In this document: positions 17,331 to 25,954 of the stretch, piece by piece
Numbering within the stretch: position 1 is the stretch's first letter
Layout: the number at the start of each line of letters is the position of its first letter
Assembly (NCBI RefSeq): GCF_019100565.1
Contig: NZ_JAHRID010000001.1
Coordinates: 620,001 to 684,000, forward strand
Reading direction: 5' to 3'
DNA from: Arsukibacterium indicum
GTDB taxonomy: Bacteria > Pseudomonadota > Gammaproteobacteria > Enterobacterales > Alteromonadaceae
Length of the DNA stretch: 64,000 bases
The notes under the pieces: generated by a model
What the model saw: only the letters and a program-made list of their open reading frames with translations
Told to the model about the DNA's origin: nothing
Databases searched by the model: none
Made by a program: the position numbers and the translations under genes

Positions 17331-18448
17331 AGTTTCTCCAATAACATCATTTCACTACGGTGAATAACAGCATCACTACCGGCTGGGCAGTATCCCAAAC
17401 ACTTTGGGATGTCGCGGCTTTGTTGTCCTTTAATCGAGAACAGCTCCGTCGCACTAAACCGGCTAACGCCCTTGGCGATGCGACGTGTGCCTTTGGCACA
17501 GCGGATAATAACGGCATCACCTGAATCAAACTCACCTTTTATATTAACGATACCACTGCTCAACAACGATGCGCCATGCTGGCTCAATGCCTCAACACAA
17601 CCGTCATCAACCCAGATTTCACCCTTAGCACGCAAGGTGTGACGTACCCAATGTTTTTTAGCCGGTAACGGTTTATGCTGGCCAAAGAATACTGTGCCAG
17701 GATTCTCACCCGCTAAAAGACACTCAAAAGTTTCCTGCTTGTGGCCATCAACAATCAGGGTGTCGATGCCCTGAGCCGTCGCCTTCTCCGCAGCTTCTAC
17801 TTTAGTACGCATACCCCCGGTTCCGACAGCCGACGCTGCTCCGCCTGCCAGGCTGTATATTGCAGCATCAATCGTGCTGACTTCCGGGATTAAGGTGGCC
17901 ATCGGATCCTTGCTTGGGTCAGCGGTATATAAGCCTTTAACATCTGAACAGATAATTAGCGCATCAGCATTAACCACTGTTGCCACCATCGCAGCCAGAT
18001 TGTCGTTATCCCCTACTTTCAGCTCATCAGTAGCAATGGTATCGTTTTCGTTAACAATAGGCAGCACCTGATGATCAAGCAAACGCCTGAGCGTATTCTG
18101 AATGTTAACGTGACGCACCCGGTCACTTAAATCGCCGTGTGTCAGCAGCACCTGAGCACAGGGAAAGTTGAAACAATTGGTCCAGAAGTTCATCATCTGA
18201 TTCTGACCAACAGCCGCCATTGCACGTTTTAACGCTATAGGTACCCGTTGGTGCGAAAAGTTAAAATGATGACGACCTGCAGCTACGCTACCAGAAGACA
18301 CCAGAATCACTTCTCGGCCCTGTTGTCTGCATTGATGGATAAATTCAGCGATCGGACGTAAATATTGTTCGCTACATCCTTCGTTATCTGGCGCAATCAG
18401 GGCACTGCCCACCTTCAGTACGACCCGACGCCAGCTTGGGTTTATCAT
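17327..18448 (-). CDS. proB: Glutamate 5-kinase
   Basis: A 373-residue amino-acid kinase, first and feedback-inhibited step of proline synthesis. It contains RVVLKVGSALI, the LVSSGSVAAGRH loop, NENDTIATDEL and GTGGMRTKVEAA. A C-terminal PUA domain (about residues 285-373, GEIWVDDGCVEALSQHGASLL) completes the long form of ProB. The frame is open to 18604, but the ATG at 18448 follows a strong GGAGGAG site and starts at the family N-terminus (MINPSWRRVVLKVG), so it is preferred. Confidence 0.97.
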   Translation of the reverse strand: MINPSWRRVVLKVGSALIAPDNEGCSEQYLRPIAEFIHQCRQQGREVILVSSGSVAAGRHHFNFSHQRVPIALKRAMAAVGQNQMMNFWTNCFNFPCAQVLLTHGDLSDRVRHVNIQNTLRRLLDHQVLPIVNENDTIATDELKVGDNDNLAAMVATVVNADALIICSDVKGLYTADPSKDPMATLIPEVSTIDAAIYSLAGGAASAVGTGGMRTKVEAAEKATAQGIDTLIVDGHKQETFECLLAGENPGTVFFGQHKPLPAKKHWVRHTLRAKGEIWVDDGCVEALSQHGASLLSSGIVNIKGEFDSGDAVIIRCAKGTRRIAKGVSRFSATELFSIKGQQSRDIPKCLGYCPAGSDAVIHRSEMMLLEKL

Positions 18449-18799
18449 AGCTCCTCCGTTGTTTTGACCGGCAGTACTATACCAAAAAGGCTTACCCGGC
18501 ACCACCGCTGGCACCGGCATAAGGGCCGGCAGGCGAAGAAAATAAGTATTAATATTCATTAATTTAGCATAAAACCCGCCATCAAAAACCAGCTTGCTGC
18601 TCACTTTTTAATCAGTAAAACTGTAGTAAAATTACAGTTTTAGCAGCAATCGTTTCTAATTGAAGTTGCGAAAAAGCGGATGCATAAAGCTCACCACTAT
18701 AAATATCATGAATACCTGGTATAAACGAGATAGAATTAAGAAATGGATACGCTCAGGGTGACAATAACCAACCTGGCTAAGTTTTTAATGGAAGAGAAA
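18449..18799. other. Non-coding stretch upstream of proB, with one inverted repeat
   Basis: About 350 bases between proB and the tRNA-derived repeats. I see no credible gene. The one clear structure is an inverted repeat with perfect 10-bp arms TAAAACTGTA / TACAGTTTTA (18616-18625 and 18633-18642, seven-base spacer), about 170 bp before the proB start. It could be an operator or a weak hairpin. I could not place a good sigma-70 promoter with confidence. Confidence 0.45.
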
Positions 18800-18883
18800 T
18801 GGTCGGTGATGCAGGATTTGAACCTGCGCCCCGTGGGATTAAGAGTACCCAAACCAAGTGCGCTATTTTAACTTAGGGGAGAA
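18800..18883 (-). repeat. Tandem tRNA-Pro 3'-half repeat, unit 1 (84 bp)
   Basis: The first 29 bases are almost identical to the 3' end of the tRNA-Pro genes in this locus (CCA end, acceptor 3' strand, T-arm), and a TGG-containing anticodon-loop segment is also kept. The 5' acceptor strand and D-arm are replaced by unrelated A/T-rich sequence, and extra bases (ACTCTTAAT on the minus strand) break the anticodon stem. It cannot fold as a normal tRNA. Confidence 0.8.
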
Positions 18884-18968
18884 TGGTCGGTGATGCAGGA
18901 TTTGAACCTGCGACTCGTGGGATTAAGAGTACCCAAACCAAGTGCGCTGTTTTAACTTAGGGGGAGAA
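18884..18968 (-). repeat. Tandem tRNA-Pro 3'-half repeat, unit 2 (85 bp)
   Basis: Same structure as unit 1 with a few substitutions and one extra G near the end. Spacing between units is 84-85 bp, head to tail. Confidence 0.8.
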
Positions 18969-19052
18969 TGGTCGGTGATGCAGGATTTGAACCTGCGACC
19001 CGATGGATTAAGAGTACCCAAACCAAGTGCGCTATTTTAACTTAGGGGAGAA
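18969..19052 (-). repeat. Tandem tRNA-Pro 3'-half repeat, unit 3 (84 bp)
   Basis: Third unit, directly abutting the 3' end of the intact tRNA-Pro at 19053. Read along the minus-strand transcript, the three units follow this tRNA as trailing repeats, each ending in CCA. Confidence 0.8.
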
Positions 19053-19129
19053 TGGTCGGTGATGCAGGATTTGAACCTGCGACCCCTTGGACCCAAACCA
19101 AGTGCGCTACCAAGCTGCGCCAATCACCG
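19053..19129 (-). tRNA. tRNA-Pro (TGG), copy 1
   Basis: 77 bases including encoded CCA. Minus strand: acceptor CGGTGAT...ATCACCG, D-arm GCGCAGCTTGGTAGCGC, anticodon loop TTTGGGT (anticodon TGG) on a CTTGG/CCAAG stem, T-loop TTCAAAT. Last intact tRNA of the operon, and the source-like parent of the three repeats downstream. Confidence 0.97.
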
Positions 19130-19151
19130 ACTCTAAGAACTCTGGGAAAAA

Positions 19152-19228
19152 TGGGGTGGATGATGGGGTTCGAACCCACGACAACCGGAATCACAATCCG
19201 GGGCTCTACCAACTGAGCTACAACCACC
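19152..19228 (-). tRNA. tRNA-His (GTG)
   Basis: 77 bases with CCA and the extra 5' G typical of tRNA-His. The anticodon loop TTGTGAT gives GTG, and the T-loop is TTCGAAC. All four arms pair. Confidence 0.97.
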
Positions 19229-19252
19229 ACTGAAACTGCCTTGCGCTTGTTA

Positions 19253-19329
<77 letters not shown>

Positions 19330-19360
19330 ACAATCGAAACCCTACCAAGCTGTAAACTAA

Positions 19361-19438
19361 TGGTCGGTGATGCAGGATTTGAACCTGCGACCCGTGGACT
19401 AAGAGTACCCAAACCACGTGTATACCTGACCTTTTTTA
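19361..19438 (-). pseudogene. Degenerate tRNA-Pro-like fragment inside the tRNA operon
   Basis: It shares the 29-base tRNA-Pro 3' end (acceptor 3' strand, T-arm, CCA). The anticodon stem is CGTGG/CCACG, a paired change from CTTGG/CCAAG, but the loop is enlarged to about 16 bases by an ACTCTTAGT insertion after TTTGGGT. The D-arm and 5' acceptor strand are missing. It lies between tRNA-Pro copy 2 and tRNA-Arg. The left and right limits are approximate. Confidence 0.7.
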
Positions 19439-19441
19439 AAT

Positions 19442-19518
19442 TGGTCGGTGATGCAGGATTTGAACCTGCGACCCCTTGGACCCAAACCAAGTGCGCTACC
19501 AAGCTGCGCCAATCACCG
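19442..19518 (-). tRNA. tRNA-Pro (TGG), copy 2 (first tRNA of the operon)
   Basis: 77 bases with CCA, identical by eye to copy 1. It is the promoter-proximal tRNA of the minus-strand cluster Pro-(fragment)-Arg-His-Pro. Confidence 0.97.
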
Positions 19519-19547
19519 ACTTTGCTGCACTGCTGCAACGGGGCGGA

Positions 19548-19576
19548 ATATTAACGCCCGCCACCTGAAGCGTCAA
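19548..19576 (-). promoter_or_regulatory. Stable-RNA promoter of the tRNA operon
   Basis: Minus strand: -35 TTGACG (19571-19576), 17-bp spacer, -10 TAATAT (19548-19553), followed by the GC-rich discriminator TCCGCCCCG. A GC-rich discriminator is the usual mark of stringently controlled tRNA and rRNA promoters. Predicted start near 19541, about 20 bases before the first tRNA. Confidence 0.85.
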
Positions 19577-19632
19577 ACCTTTTTTTGCAATATTCAGCTG
19601 ATTGCTGATTATTTGAACCTTTATCTGCTTTA

Positions 19633-19660
19633 TTGACCGAGGATGGAGTTCTGGTAATGG
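19633..19660 (+). promoter_or_regulatory. Possible sigma-70 promoter of folD
   Basis: TTGACC, 16-bp spacer, TAATGG, about 45 bases before the folD ATG. A fair -35 with a mediocre -10. Confidence 0.35.
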
Positions 19661-19706
19661 CTGTGCGAAAATAGCGCCATTAAAAAGTGACAGAGACTCC
19701 AGCAAA

Positions 19707-20567
19707 ATGACAGCACAAATTATTGATGGCAAAGCAGTAGCCCAGGCAACGAAAGATAAAGTCGCCGCACAGGTCAGAGCACGGGTAAAAGCCGGCAAAA
19801 GAGCACCAGGGTTAGCAGTTGTACTTGTTGGCTTAGACCCGGCTTCGCAGGTTTATGTTGGCAGCAAGCGCAAAGCGTGCGAAGAGGTAGGGTTTAACTC
19901 GGTATCTTACGATTTACCTTCAGACACCACAGAAAAACAACTGGCAGAGTTAATCGATAAACTAAATAACGACAATTCAGTCGATGGTATTCTGGTGCAA
20001 CTGCCATTGCCGGCAGGCTTAGACTCTTCTGCCATTTTAGAGCGAATTGCGCCCCATAAAGATGTGGATGGTTTTCATCCTTACAACATTGGCCGTTTAG
20101 CGCAGCGTATGCCTGCACTACGCTCCTGCACCCCAAAAGGCATTATGACCTTGCTGCAAAGTACCGGAGTTAATATCAAAGGCATGGATGCTGTAGTAGT
20201 TGGTGCCTCTAACATTGTTGGCCGGCCGATGGCGCTCGAGCTGTTGTTAGCCGGCTGCACTACCACGGTCTGTCATAAATTTACCAGAAACCTGGAAGCC
20301 CAGGTGCGCCGTGCCGATTTACTGGTGGTAGCTGTCGGCCGACCCGAGTTTATCCCTGGCGATTGGGTAAAGCCCGGTGCGCTGGTTATCGACGTAGGCA
20401 TTAACCGGTTAGATAGCGGCAAACTGGTCGGTGATGTGGAATATGCTACAGCCGTTAAGCACGCCCGTTATATTACCCCGGTACCGGGTGGCGTTGGCCC
20501 GATGACAGTTGCCAGCTTAATTGAAAACACTCTGGAAGCTTGCGAGCTTTACCACGACAAGCACTAG
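19707..20567 (+). CDS. folD: Bifunctional methylene-tetrahydrofolate dehydrogenase / cyclohydrolase
   Basis: A 286-residue FolD that interconverts 5,10-methylene-THF, methenyl-THF and 10-formyl-THF in the cytoplasm, supplying one-carbon units for purines and initiator tRNA. The catalytic YVGSK motif (Tyr and Lys), the [10 protein letters not shown] substrate loop and the NADP-binding [11 protein letters not shown] are all visible, ending with the [13 protein letters not shown] signature. Length equals E. coli FolD (288). It is convergent with the next gene, with only 12 bp between stops and no clear terminator. Confidence 0.98.
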   Translation: MTAQIIDGKAVAQATKDKVAAQVRARVKAGKRAPGLAVVLVGLDPASQVYVGSKRKACEEVGFNSVSYDLPSDTTEKQLAELIDKLNNDNSVDGILVQLPLPAGLDSSAILERIAPHKDVDGFHPYNIGRLAQRMPALRSCTPKGIMTLLQSTGVNIKGMDAVVVGASNIVGRPMALELLLAGCTTTVCHKFTRNLEAQVRRADLLVVAVGRPEFIPGDWVKPGALVIDVGINRLDSGKLVGDVEYATAVKHARYITPVPGGVGPMTVASLIENTLEACELYHDKH

Positions 20568-20579
20568 TTTAGGTAACTG

Positions 20580-22532
20580 TTATCGAACTTGCGGTAATGG
20601 TGTCTCAGCCGTAACCGCAAGAACAGGGTGCCGAATAATCAGCGACTGATACAGCTGTGGGTACTTCAGTTTGATAAGAGCCATTCTGCTGTGATGAAAA
20701 GCGTCTATGTCAGGCTGATAATCCATGACGACATCCACAAGACTTTCGATTTTCTGCTTAGATAATTTTAGTTGATCAGATCTTAGTACGATGTGAAGTG
20801 GGTCTTGTCCCTGGTCGTCTAAGGAAAATGGGTAGCCCTGCGATCTTAAAAACGACACCAGACTTACGTCAGATTGTTCAGCAGCATAATGCATCAAGGT
20901 TTTATTTCTGCTGTCCATGCCGCGTAAATTTGCGCCTGCATGTTCAAGCGCCTGAACTTGTTCAGCCCCAAGCCGCAACAACATAAGATCAGACAGTTGA
21001 AGATCATCTAACCACAATGAGCTCTGTCTCACTTCTGAGTAATACTCAACGTTGAACCCTAAAAGTTGGGGTATAAGCCATCGCTTTACTTCATCACTAT
21101 AGGATTGTGCTTCAAAATAACGAATCGTTTGCTTTATATCGCCTTTTTGCAATAGTGCACTTGCTTCTGGCGGAAAGCTTATTATTGTCATTGGTCTGGC
21201 GAGCCTGTCCAACCGCTCTCGGTACATATCTACCAACAGGGGATCAATATCGGCTAACTTACTGATAACAAGCTCTGGCGACCCATTGTACAACTTCTCG
21301 ATGCGGTTTATGACGTCATGAGCTGATTCCGGCTGCCATTGAGCATTTACCGATTTTAATGTCCTTTCACAAGCAATAAGTTGCACAGGATACTCACCAC
21401 TAAGCTGTTTGGTAAGAAAAGCATCCCGCTGAGCTTCCAGGCTCGTGATCAGTGGATGCTGTTCTGGCAATACAAATACCTGACGCTGCTCTATTTGTGT
21501 CAGATCAAGCTGATAATCCTGCAATATAGATAAAATTTGTTGCTCAGTGAATTGAAAATAGTTGCGAGGGAAATTACCCTCAATTTTAGCCTGACTTTTC
21601 ACTCTAAACCGTGCTGTTGCTCCATAGAGCTTTAGTAGTTTAACGACCTCTACAGCATTCTGTATGGCATTTTCGTCGGCATAGGACAGCCTGCTCAAAG
21701 CCCATTCCATTGAAGAACCTAAATAGTCATCTGAGGATGGCAATAAGCCGCTTTGCAGTAGACTCTTTACCAATACCGGTCGGGACGCAGCTACCGCAAA
21801 ATCCAGTAAAGAGGTCGCTTCAAGCCGTTCATAACTTACCATGGCCGCCGGGTCACTAATGTGACTAAGCATCATCATAATATCGTCGTCAGGTAGCCCG
21901 GAATGAATAAAATAAGCGACATCGTCTACACCAAGCGGTTGAGCAGACAAAACCTGCTGCTTTTCCTCGGCAGTCATTGTCGCAAATGCAGCCAGTGCAG
22001 GAAGTGGAATTGCACGCTGAATAGAAAGACCAGAACCCGCCAGTTCTGGAAATTGTTGACGAAGTTGTTCATTCAATTGCTGATTCGTCAACGAGATTTC
22101 AGTGCCCTTGCGCAGCTGCTCAACCCGGAAGCGGGCAGCAAAGTTTGAGTTTGCGAAATGCTCTATAGCCAGGGTAATTTCATCTAAAGAGTAGCCTTGA
22201 AGCAGATAGCGGTCCCACTCTTTGTGGTTTTCATAGCCCCATCCAACACTTGTGGAACGAAACTCCCGGGTAAATTGCTGACATTGCGCGTAATCGCTCG
22301 TATCAATTTTTACGGCTGAATTAGAGTCAATGTTATCTGAATGGCTGTTATTTAATCCGTTTCTGTCACTACTTTGAAGAAAATCAGACTTAGAACTCAA
22401 ATCACTAGTCGTCTCAGACTGCTCTCTCTCAGGCCAAAACCACAATATAATCAGTGCGAGCAATACAAGCGCGACTACAGTAAATATCCATGTTACAGGA
22501 TTGTTCTTTATATTATCGCCAAACCGACTCAT
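20580..22532 (-). CDS. Uncharacterised membrane-anchored protein with ankyrin-like repeats
   Basis: A 650-residue protein I do not recognise as a named family. Residues 13-33 form one strong transmembrane segment (WIFTVVALVLLALIILWFW), giving an N-in, large-periplasmic topology by the positive-inside rule. A Ser/Asp/Asn-rich linker (35-70) follows. Segments at about 230-265 (TSLLDFAVAASRPVLVKSLL) and 555-610 (NKTLMHYAAEQSDVSLVSFL, DPLHIVL) have ankyrin-repeat spacing, and the middle is helical and Gln/Leu-rich. The start has no strong ribosome-binding site. It sits alone between folD and a lipoprotein hydrolase. Function unknown; ankyrin repeats suggest protein binding only. Confidence 0.8.
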   Translation of the reverse strand: MSRFGDNIKNNPVTWIFTVVALVLLALIILWFWPEREQSETTSDLSSKSDFLQSSDRNGLNNSHSDNIDSNSAVKIDTSDYAQCQQFTREFRSTSVGWGYENHKEWDRYLLQGYSLDEITLAIEHFANSNFAARFRVEQLRKGTEISLTNQQLNEQLRQQFPELAGSGLSIQRAIPLPALAAFATMTAEEKQQVLSAQPLGVDDVAYFIHSGLPDDDIMMMLSHISDPAAMVSYERLEATSLLDFAVAASRPVLVKSLLQSGLLPSSDDYLGSSMEWALSRLSYADENAIQNAVEVVKLLKLYGATARFRVKSQAKIEGNFPRNYFQFTEQQILSILQDYQLDLTQIEQRQVFVLPEQHPLITSLEAQRDAFLTKQLSGEYPVQLIACERTLKSVNAQWQPESAHDVINRIEKLYNGSPELVISKLADIDPLLVDMYRERLDRLARPMTIISFPPEASALLQKGDIKQTIRYFEAQSYSDEVKRWLIPQLLGFNVEYYSEVRQSSLWLDDLQLSDLMLLRLGAEQVQALEHAGANLRGMDSRNKTLMHYAAEQSDVSLVSFLRSQGYPFSLDDQGQDPLHIVLRSDQLKLSKQKIESLVDVVMDYQPDIDAFHHSRMALIKLKYPQLYQSLIIRHPVLAVTAETPLPQVR

Positions 22533-22813
22533 AAGGGGATTGTTCTACTTGATGGAGGTTAATTAATTGCACTAACGGTGATACACCGTGGTAAACAGCT
22601 AACATAAAGCGAAGGCATCGTAAGATCAAGGCCCATAAAAAGCCTGTAGAAAAACCGGAAGAAAATAGCCGCTATTCCCGCGGCCATTGGGGAACATAAA
22701 AGCTCTCATGCAGAACACGAACAACGAGTATTACCAAAGCAAGTTGATGATACAAAACCCTACATCAGTTTTGTGCGTATCAGAGATGTTAGTTATAACA
22801 ACGAGGGATTTTC
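22533..22813. other. Intergenic region between the ankyrin-like gene and the lipoprotein hydrolase
   Basis: 281 bases with no credible gene. One short inverted repeat, ACAAAAC (22752-22758) / GTTTTGT (22768-22774), lies about 40 bases before the hydrolase start and might be an operator. Divergent promoters must lie here but none is clear. Confidence 0.35.
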
Positions 22814-23875
22814 ATGCCATCTCATTTCAAGCTTGATGCTGCAGGCGCCGTCGCACTTATTCTTGCTCTACTGATAACATTAAGCGGGTGCGCGCAGAAG
22901 CCGACTCCGGATAACGTTATCTGGCAACAGCAACTGAATTTACCATCAGTGCAGTATTCGGCTGAAATCGCTCGTAGCTTGGCGTTGAATATTGAGCAAA
23001 TCAGTTTTGACTGGCTGGATCAAAGCAGAGACCGGGTAGTTCCGGCTTTGTTATTTAAACCCGCGCGCCAGCAAAAAGCCACCGCATTAATAGTGTTCTC
23101 TCATGGCCTGGGCGGTTCGAAAGAACGTTACGCTTACCTGGGCCAGTATTGGGCCAGTCAGGGTTATGCCAGCTTGCATGTACAGCATGACGGCAGTGAC
23201 AGAAAAGTCTGGCGCGGCAGCCGGCTAACGTTACCTTTTCGATTAATGGACGCGGCAGATACAGCCGAAGCGCTAGCCAGAGTAAATGATGTCAAATTTG
23301 CCTTAGACCAGATCCTGGCGTCAGAACATGCCGCTTATTTTGATAACCAAAATATTGTAATGGCCGGCCATTCTTATGGCGCTAATACCTCGATGTTACT
23401 AAGTGGTGCCCAAGTTGAACAAAACGGTACTCTGGTCAGCCTGAAAGACGACCGCATCAAAGCTGCTATTTTAATTTCAGCCCCGCCGTTTTATAACGAT
23501 CAAGCGCTGGATAAAGTGCTGGCTAAAGTCTATATCCCCACTTTGCACATCACCACCACAGAAGATGAGATTCGGGTGCCCGGCTTTTATTCATCTCCAC
23601 AAGACAGGTTTGACTTATATTATGCAATGGCCAGCAGCTACAAAGTGCTGGCAGTGTTTAGTTCAGGTAGCCACAATATTTTCTCAGGCTGGCGCCGTAG
23701 TTCAGACTCAGCGGCACAGCAACAAGTCATTAAAGCCGCTACCCAGGCCCTATCCAGTGCGTTTATTGAGCAAATAACCACCAATGACAGCAGAGCTATA
23801 AGCTTATGGGCCCAGCAACATCAGGCTGTGTTAGCCAAGTTTCTTCGCTCAGACCTGGTGGCGATGGCAGACTAA
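22814..23875 (+). CDS. Alpha/beta-hydrolase lipoprotein
   Basis: A 353-residue predicted lipoprotein: hydrophobic N-terminus ending in ITLSGC (Cys 27), followed by a mature alpha/beta-hydrolase domain. The oxyanion region FSHGLGGSKERYAYLGQYWA and the nucleophile elbow AGHSYGAN (Ser catalytic) are clear. An Asp around ITTTEDEIRVPG and a late His (GSHNIFSGW) could complete the triad. It resembles the dienelactone hydrolase/PAF-acetylhydrolase-like group of exported esterases. The substrate is unknown. A GAGGGA site precedes the ATG, and a strong terminator follows. Confidence 0.88.
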   Translation: MPSHFKLDAAGAVALILALLITLSGCAQKPTPDNVIWQQQLNLPSVQYSAEIARSLALNIEQISFDWLDQSRDRVVPALLFKPARQQKATALIVFSHGLGGSKERYAYLGQYWASQGYASLHVQHDGSDRKVWRGSRLTLPFRLMDAADTAEALARVNDVKFALDQILASEHAAYFDNQNIVMAGHSYGANTSMLLSGAQVEQNGTLVSLKDDRIKAAILISAPPFYNDQALDKVLAKVYIPTLHITTTEDEIRVPGFYSSPQDRFDLYYAMASSYKVLAVFSSGSHNIFSGWRRSSDSAAQQQVIKAATQALSSAFIEQITTNDSRAISLWAQQHQAVLAKFLRSDLVAMAD

Positions 23876-23881
23876 GACATA

Positions 23882-23907
23882 AAAAAACCGCCAGCAGGCG
23901 GTTTTTT
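23882..23907. terminator. Bidirectional terminator between the hydrolase gene and cysS
   Basis: AAAAAACCGCC / GGCGGTTTTTT stem with an AGCA loop. The A-run and T-run serve both converging genes. Confidence 0.92.
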
Positions 23908-23929
23908 GTTCGAATCTAACTTGCTTGCT

Positions 23930-25309
23930 CTATGCTTTACGCCAACTGGTAACACCGTTTTTATCTTCGACGATAATACCTTTTGCCGTTAAGGCGTCGC
24001 GGGCGGCGTCTGCTGCGGCCCAGTCTTTGTTAGCACGGGCGTTGTTGCGCTGGGCAATAAGCGCTTCAATCTCTGCTACATCATCTGTTGATGCGCCACT
24101 TTGCAAGAACTGCTCTGCATCACCTTGCAGCATACCTAAAGCACCCGCTAACAATTTTAGCAACGCCGCTAACTCTGCCGCTTTGGCGGGCTCGGTTTCT
24201 TTAAAGCGGTTTATTTCCTTGGCCAGTTCAAACAATACAGGTAAGGCTTCCGGGGTATTAAAGTCATCGTCCATCGCCGCTTTAAACCGGGCAATATAGG
24301 GGCTTTTTAAATCAATACTGTGGCTTGGCGTCACATTACGCAGTGCAGTATACAAACGGCCTAGTGCAGCATGCGCCTGCTCCAGATTTTCGGCCGAGTA
24401 ATTTAACTGGCTGCGATAATGGCTGGATAACAGGAAATAGCGCACGGCTTCTGCGTTATACTGGGCCAGCACGTCTTTAACAGTAAAGAAATTGCCCAGT
24501 GATTTTGACATTTTTTCTTTATCTACCTGCACCATACCGGTGTGGATCCAGGTATTCACGTACTTGTGGCCATGGGCACAGGTTGACTGGGCAATTTCAT
24601 TTTCATGATGCGGGAACTGTAAGTCAGAGCCGCCACCGTGAATATCAAAATGCTGGCCTAAGTGCCTGGCGCTCATTGCAGAACATTCAATATGCCAACC
24701 CGGCCGGCCATTGCCCCAGGGAGATTGCCAAAACGGCTCACCGGGCTTGGCGCTTTTCCATAAAACAAAATCCAGTGGGTCGTCTTTATTATCTGCCACT
24801 TCCACCCTTGAACCCGACTTTAACATATCCAGGTTTTGCTGGCTTAGCTCACCATAAGCGTCATATTTGCTGACATCGAACAATACATCGCCATCACTGG
24901 CAACATAGGCATAACCTTTGGCCACCAGCGTCTCTATCAGGCTGATAATTTCTGCCATATGAGTGGTAACCTTTGGCTCAATATCAGCCGGTAATAACCC
25001 CAGAGCGTTAAAATCGGCATGCATTGCTTCCGTAAAACGAGCAGTCAAGGCATCACAACTTTCATTGTTTTCAGCCGCTCGCTTAATAATTTTATCGTCA
25101 ACATCAGTAATATTGCGAACGTAAGTCACGTCATAGCCACAGAAACGCAGATAGCGGTTGATGACGTCAAAGGCAACATAAGTGCGGGCATGCCCCACGT
25201 GGCAGTAATCGTAAATAGTAATACCACAAACGTACAAACCTACTTTGCCAGGTTCAATCGCGTTAAACTCTTCTTTTTTACGGCTTAAAGTATTGTAGAT
25301 TTGTAACAT
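23930..25309 (-). CDS. cysS: Cysteinyl-tRNA synthetase
   Basis: A 459-residue class I aminoacyl-tRNA synthetase charging tRNA-Cys. The HIGH-type motif is HVGH in [12 protein letters not shown], the KMSKS loop is [10 protein letters not shown], and the zinc ligands (Cys in YVCGITIYD; Cys in [11 protein letters not shown] in HHENEIAQS) that give cysteine selectivity are present. The C-terminal DALR and anticodon-binding helices are complete. A GAGGA site precedes the ATG. It is divergent from ppiB, the same pairing seen in many gammaproteobacteria. Confidence 0.98.
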   Translation of the reverse strand: MLQIYNTLSRKKEEFNAIEPGKVGLYVCGITIYDYCHVGHARTYVAFDVINRYLRFCGYDVTYVRNITDVDDKIIKRAAENNESCDALTARFTEAMHADFNALGLLPADIEPKVTTHMAEIISLIETLVAKGYAYVASDGDVLFDVSKYDAYGELSQQNLDMLKSGSRVEVADNKDDPLDFVLWKSAKPGEPFWQSPWGNGRPGWHIECSAMSARHLGQHFDIHGGGSDLQFPHHENEIAQSTCAHGHKYVNTWIHTGMVQVDKEKMSKSLGNFFTVKDVLAQYNAEAVRYFLLSSHYRSQLNYSAENLEQAHAALGRLYTALRNVTPSHSIDLKSPYIARFKAAMDDDFNTPEALPVLFELAKEINRFKETEPAKAAELAALLKLLAGALGMLQGDAEQFLQSGASTDDVAEIEALIAQRNNARANKDWAAADAARDALTAKGIIVEDKNGVTSWRKA

Positions 25310-25450
25310 TTGTATCCTCAGAAACGACGTTATAAAGGCATAATATCCAGCCCGCTAGTGTACCACCGGCAAACTGCAGCCGCTATCCTTGCTTTATGAA
25401 ATGCACCAGCTGAGTTACAATGCAGCCATTCAAACAGAGGACACAAATTA

Positions 25451-25945
25451 ATGATTAACTTACATACTAATTATGGCGCTATCACCATTAACTTATTTGC
25501 AGACAAAGCGCCGGTTACCGTAGACAACTTTATCGGCTATGTTAAAGATGGATTTTTTGATGGCACGATTTTTCACCGGGTAATTGACGGCTTTATGATC
25601 CAGGGCGGTGGTTTTACGCCGGATATGGACCAGAAAGAAACCAAAGCACCCATTAAAAACGAAGCAAATAATAAAGTACCAAATAAAAAAGGCACTATTG
25701 CGATGGCCAGAACTAATGACCCGCATTCAGCCACCTGCCAGTTTTTTATCAATGTTGCCGACAACAGTTTTTTAAACCACACAGCAGAATCAAGCCAGGG
25801 TTGGGGCTACTGTGTATTTGGTGAAGTAACCAGCGGTATGGACGTAGTAGATAAAATTCGCCAGGTAAAAACCGGTCGTTTTGCCGGCCATGGCGATGTG
25901 CCAGTAGAGCCGGTTGTTATTGAAAAAGCTGAGTTGCTTGCATAA
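25451..25945 (+). CDS. ppiB: Cytoplasmic peptidyl-prolyl cis-trans isomerase B (cyclophilin)
   Basis: A 164-residue cyclophilin without a signal peptide. Core residues are visible in [19 protein letters not shown] (catalytic Arg) and the substrate pocket in [17 protein letters not shown]. It accelerates X-Pro isomerisation in the cytoplasm. The start is preceded by an AGAGGA-type site. lpxH begins within about 10-20 bp of its stop, so the two are probably cotranscribed, as in E. coli. Confidence 0.97.
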   Translation: MINLHTNYGAITINLFADKAPVTVDNFIGYVKDGFFDGTIFHRVIDGFMIQGGGFTPDMDQKETKAPIKNEANNKVPNKKGTIAMARTNDPHSATCQFFINVADNSFLNHTAESSQGWGYCVFGEVTSGMDVVDKIRQVKTGRFAGHGDVPVEPVVIEKAELLA

Positions 25946-25954
25946 GCGCTGTTG

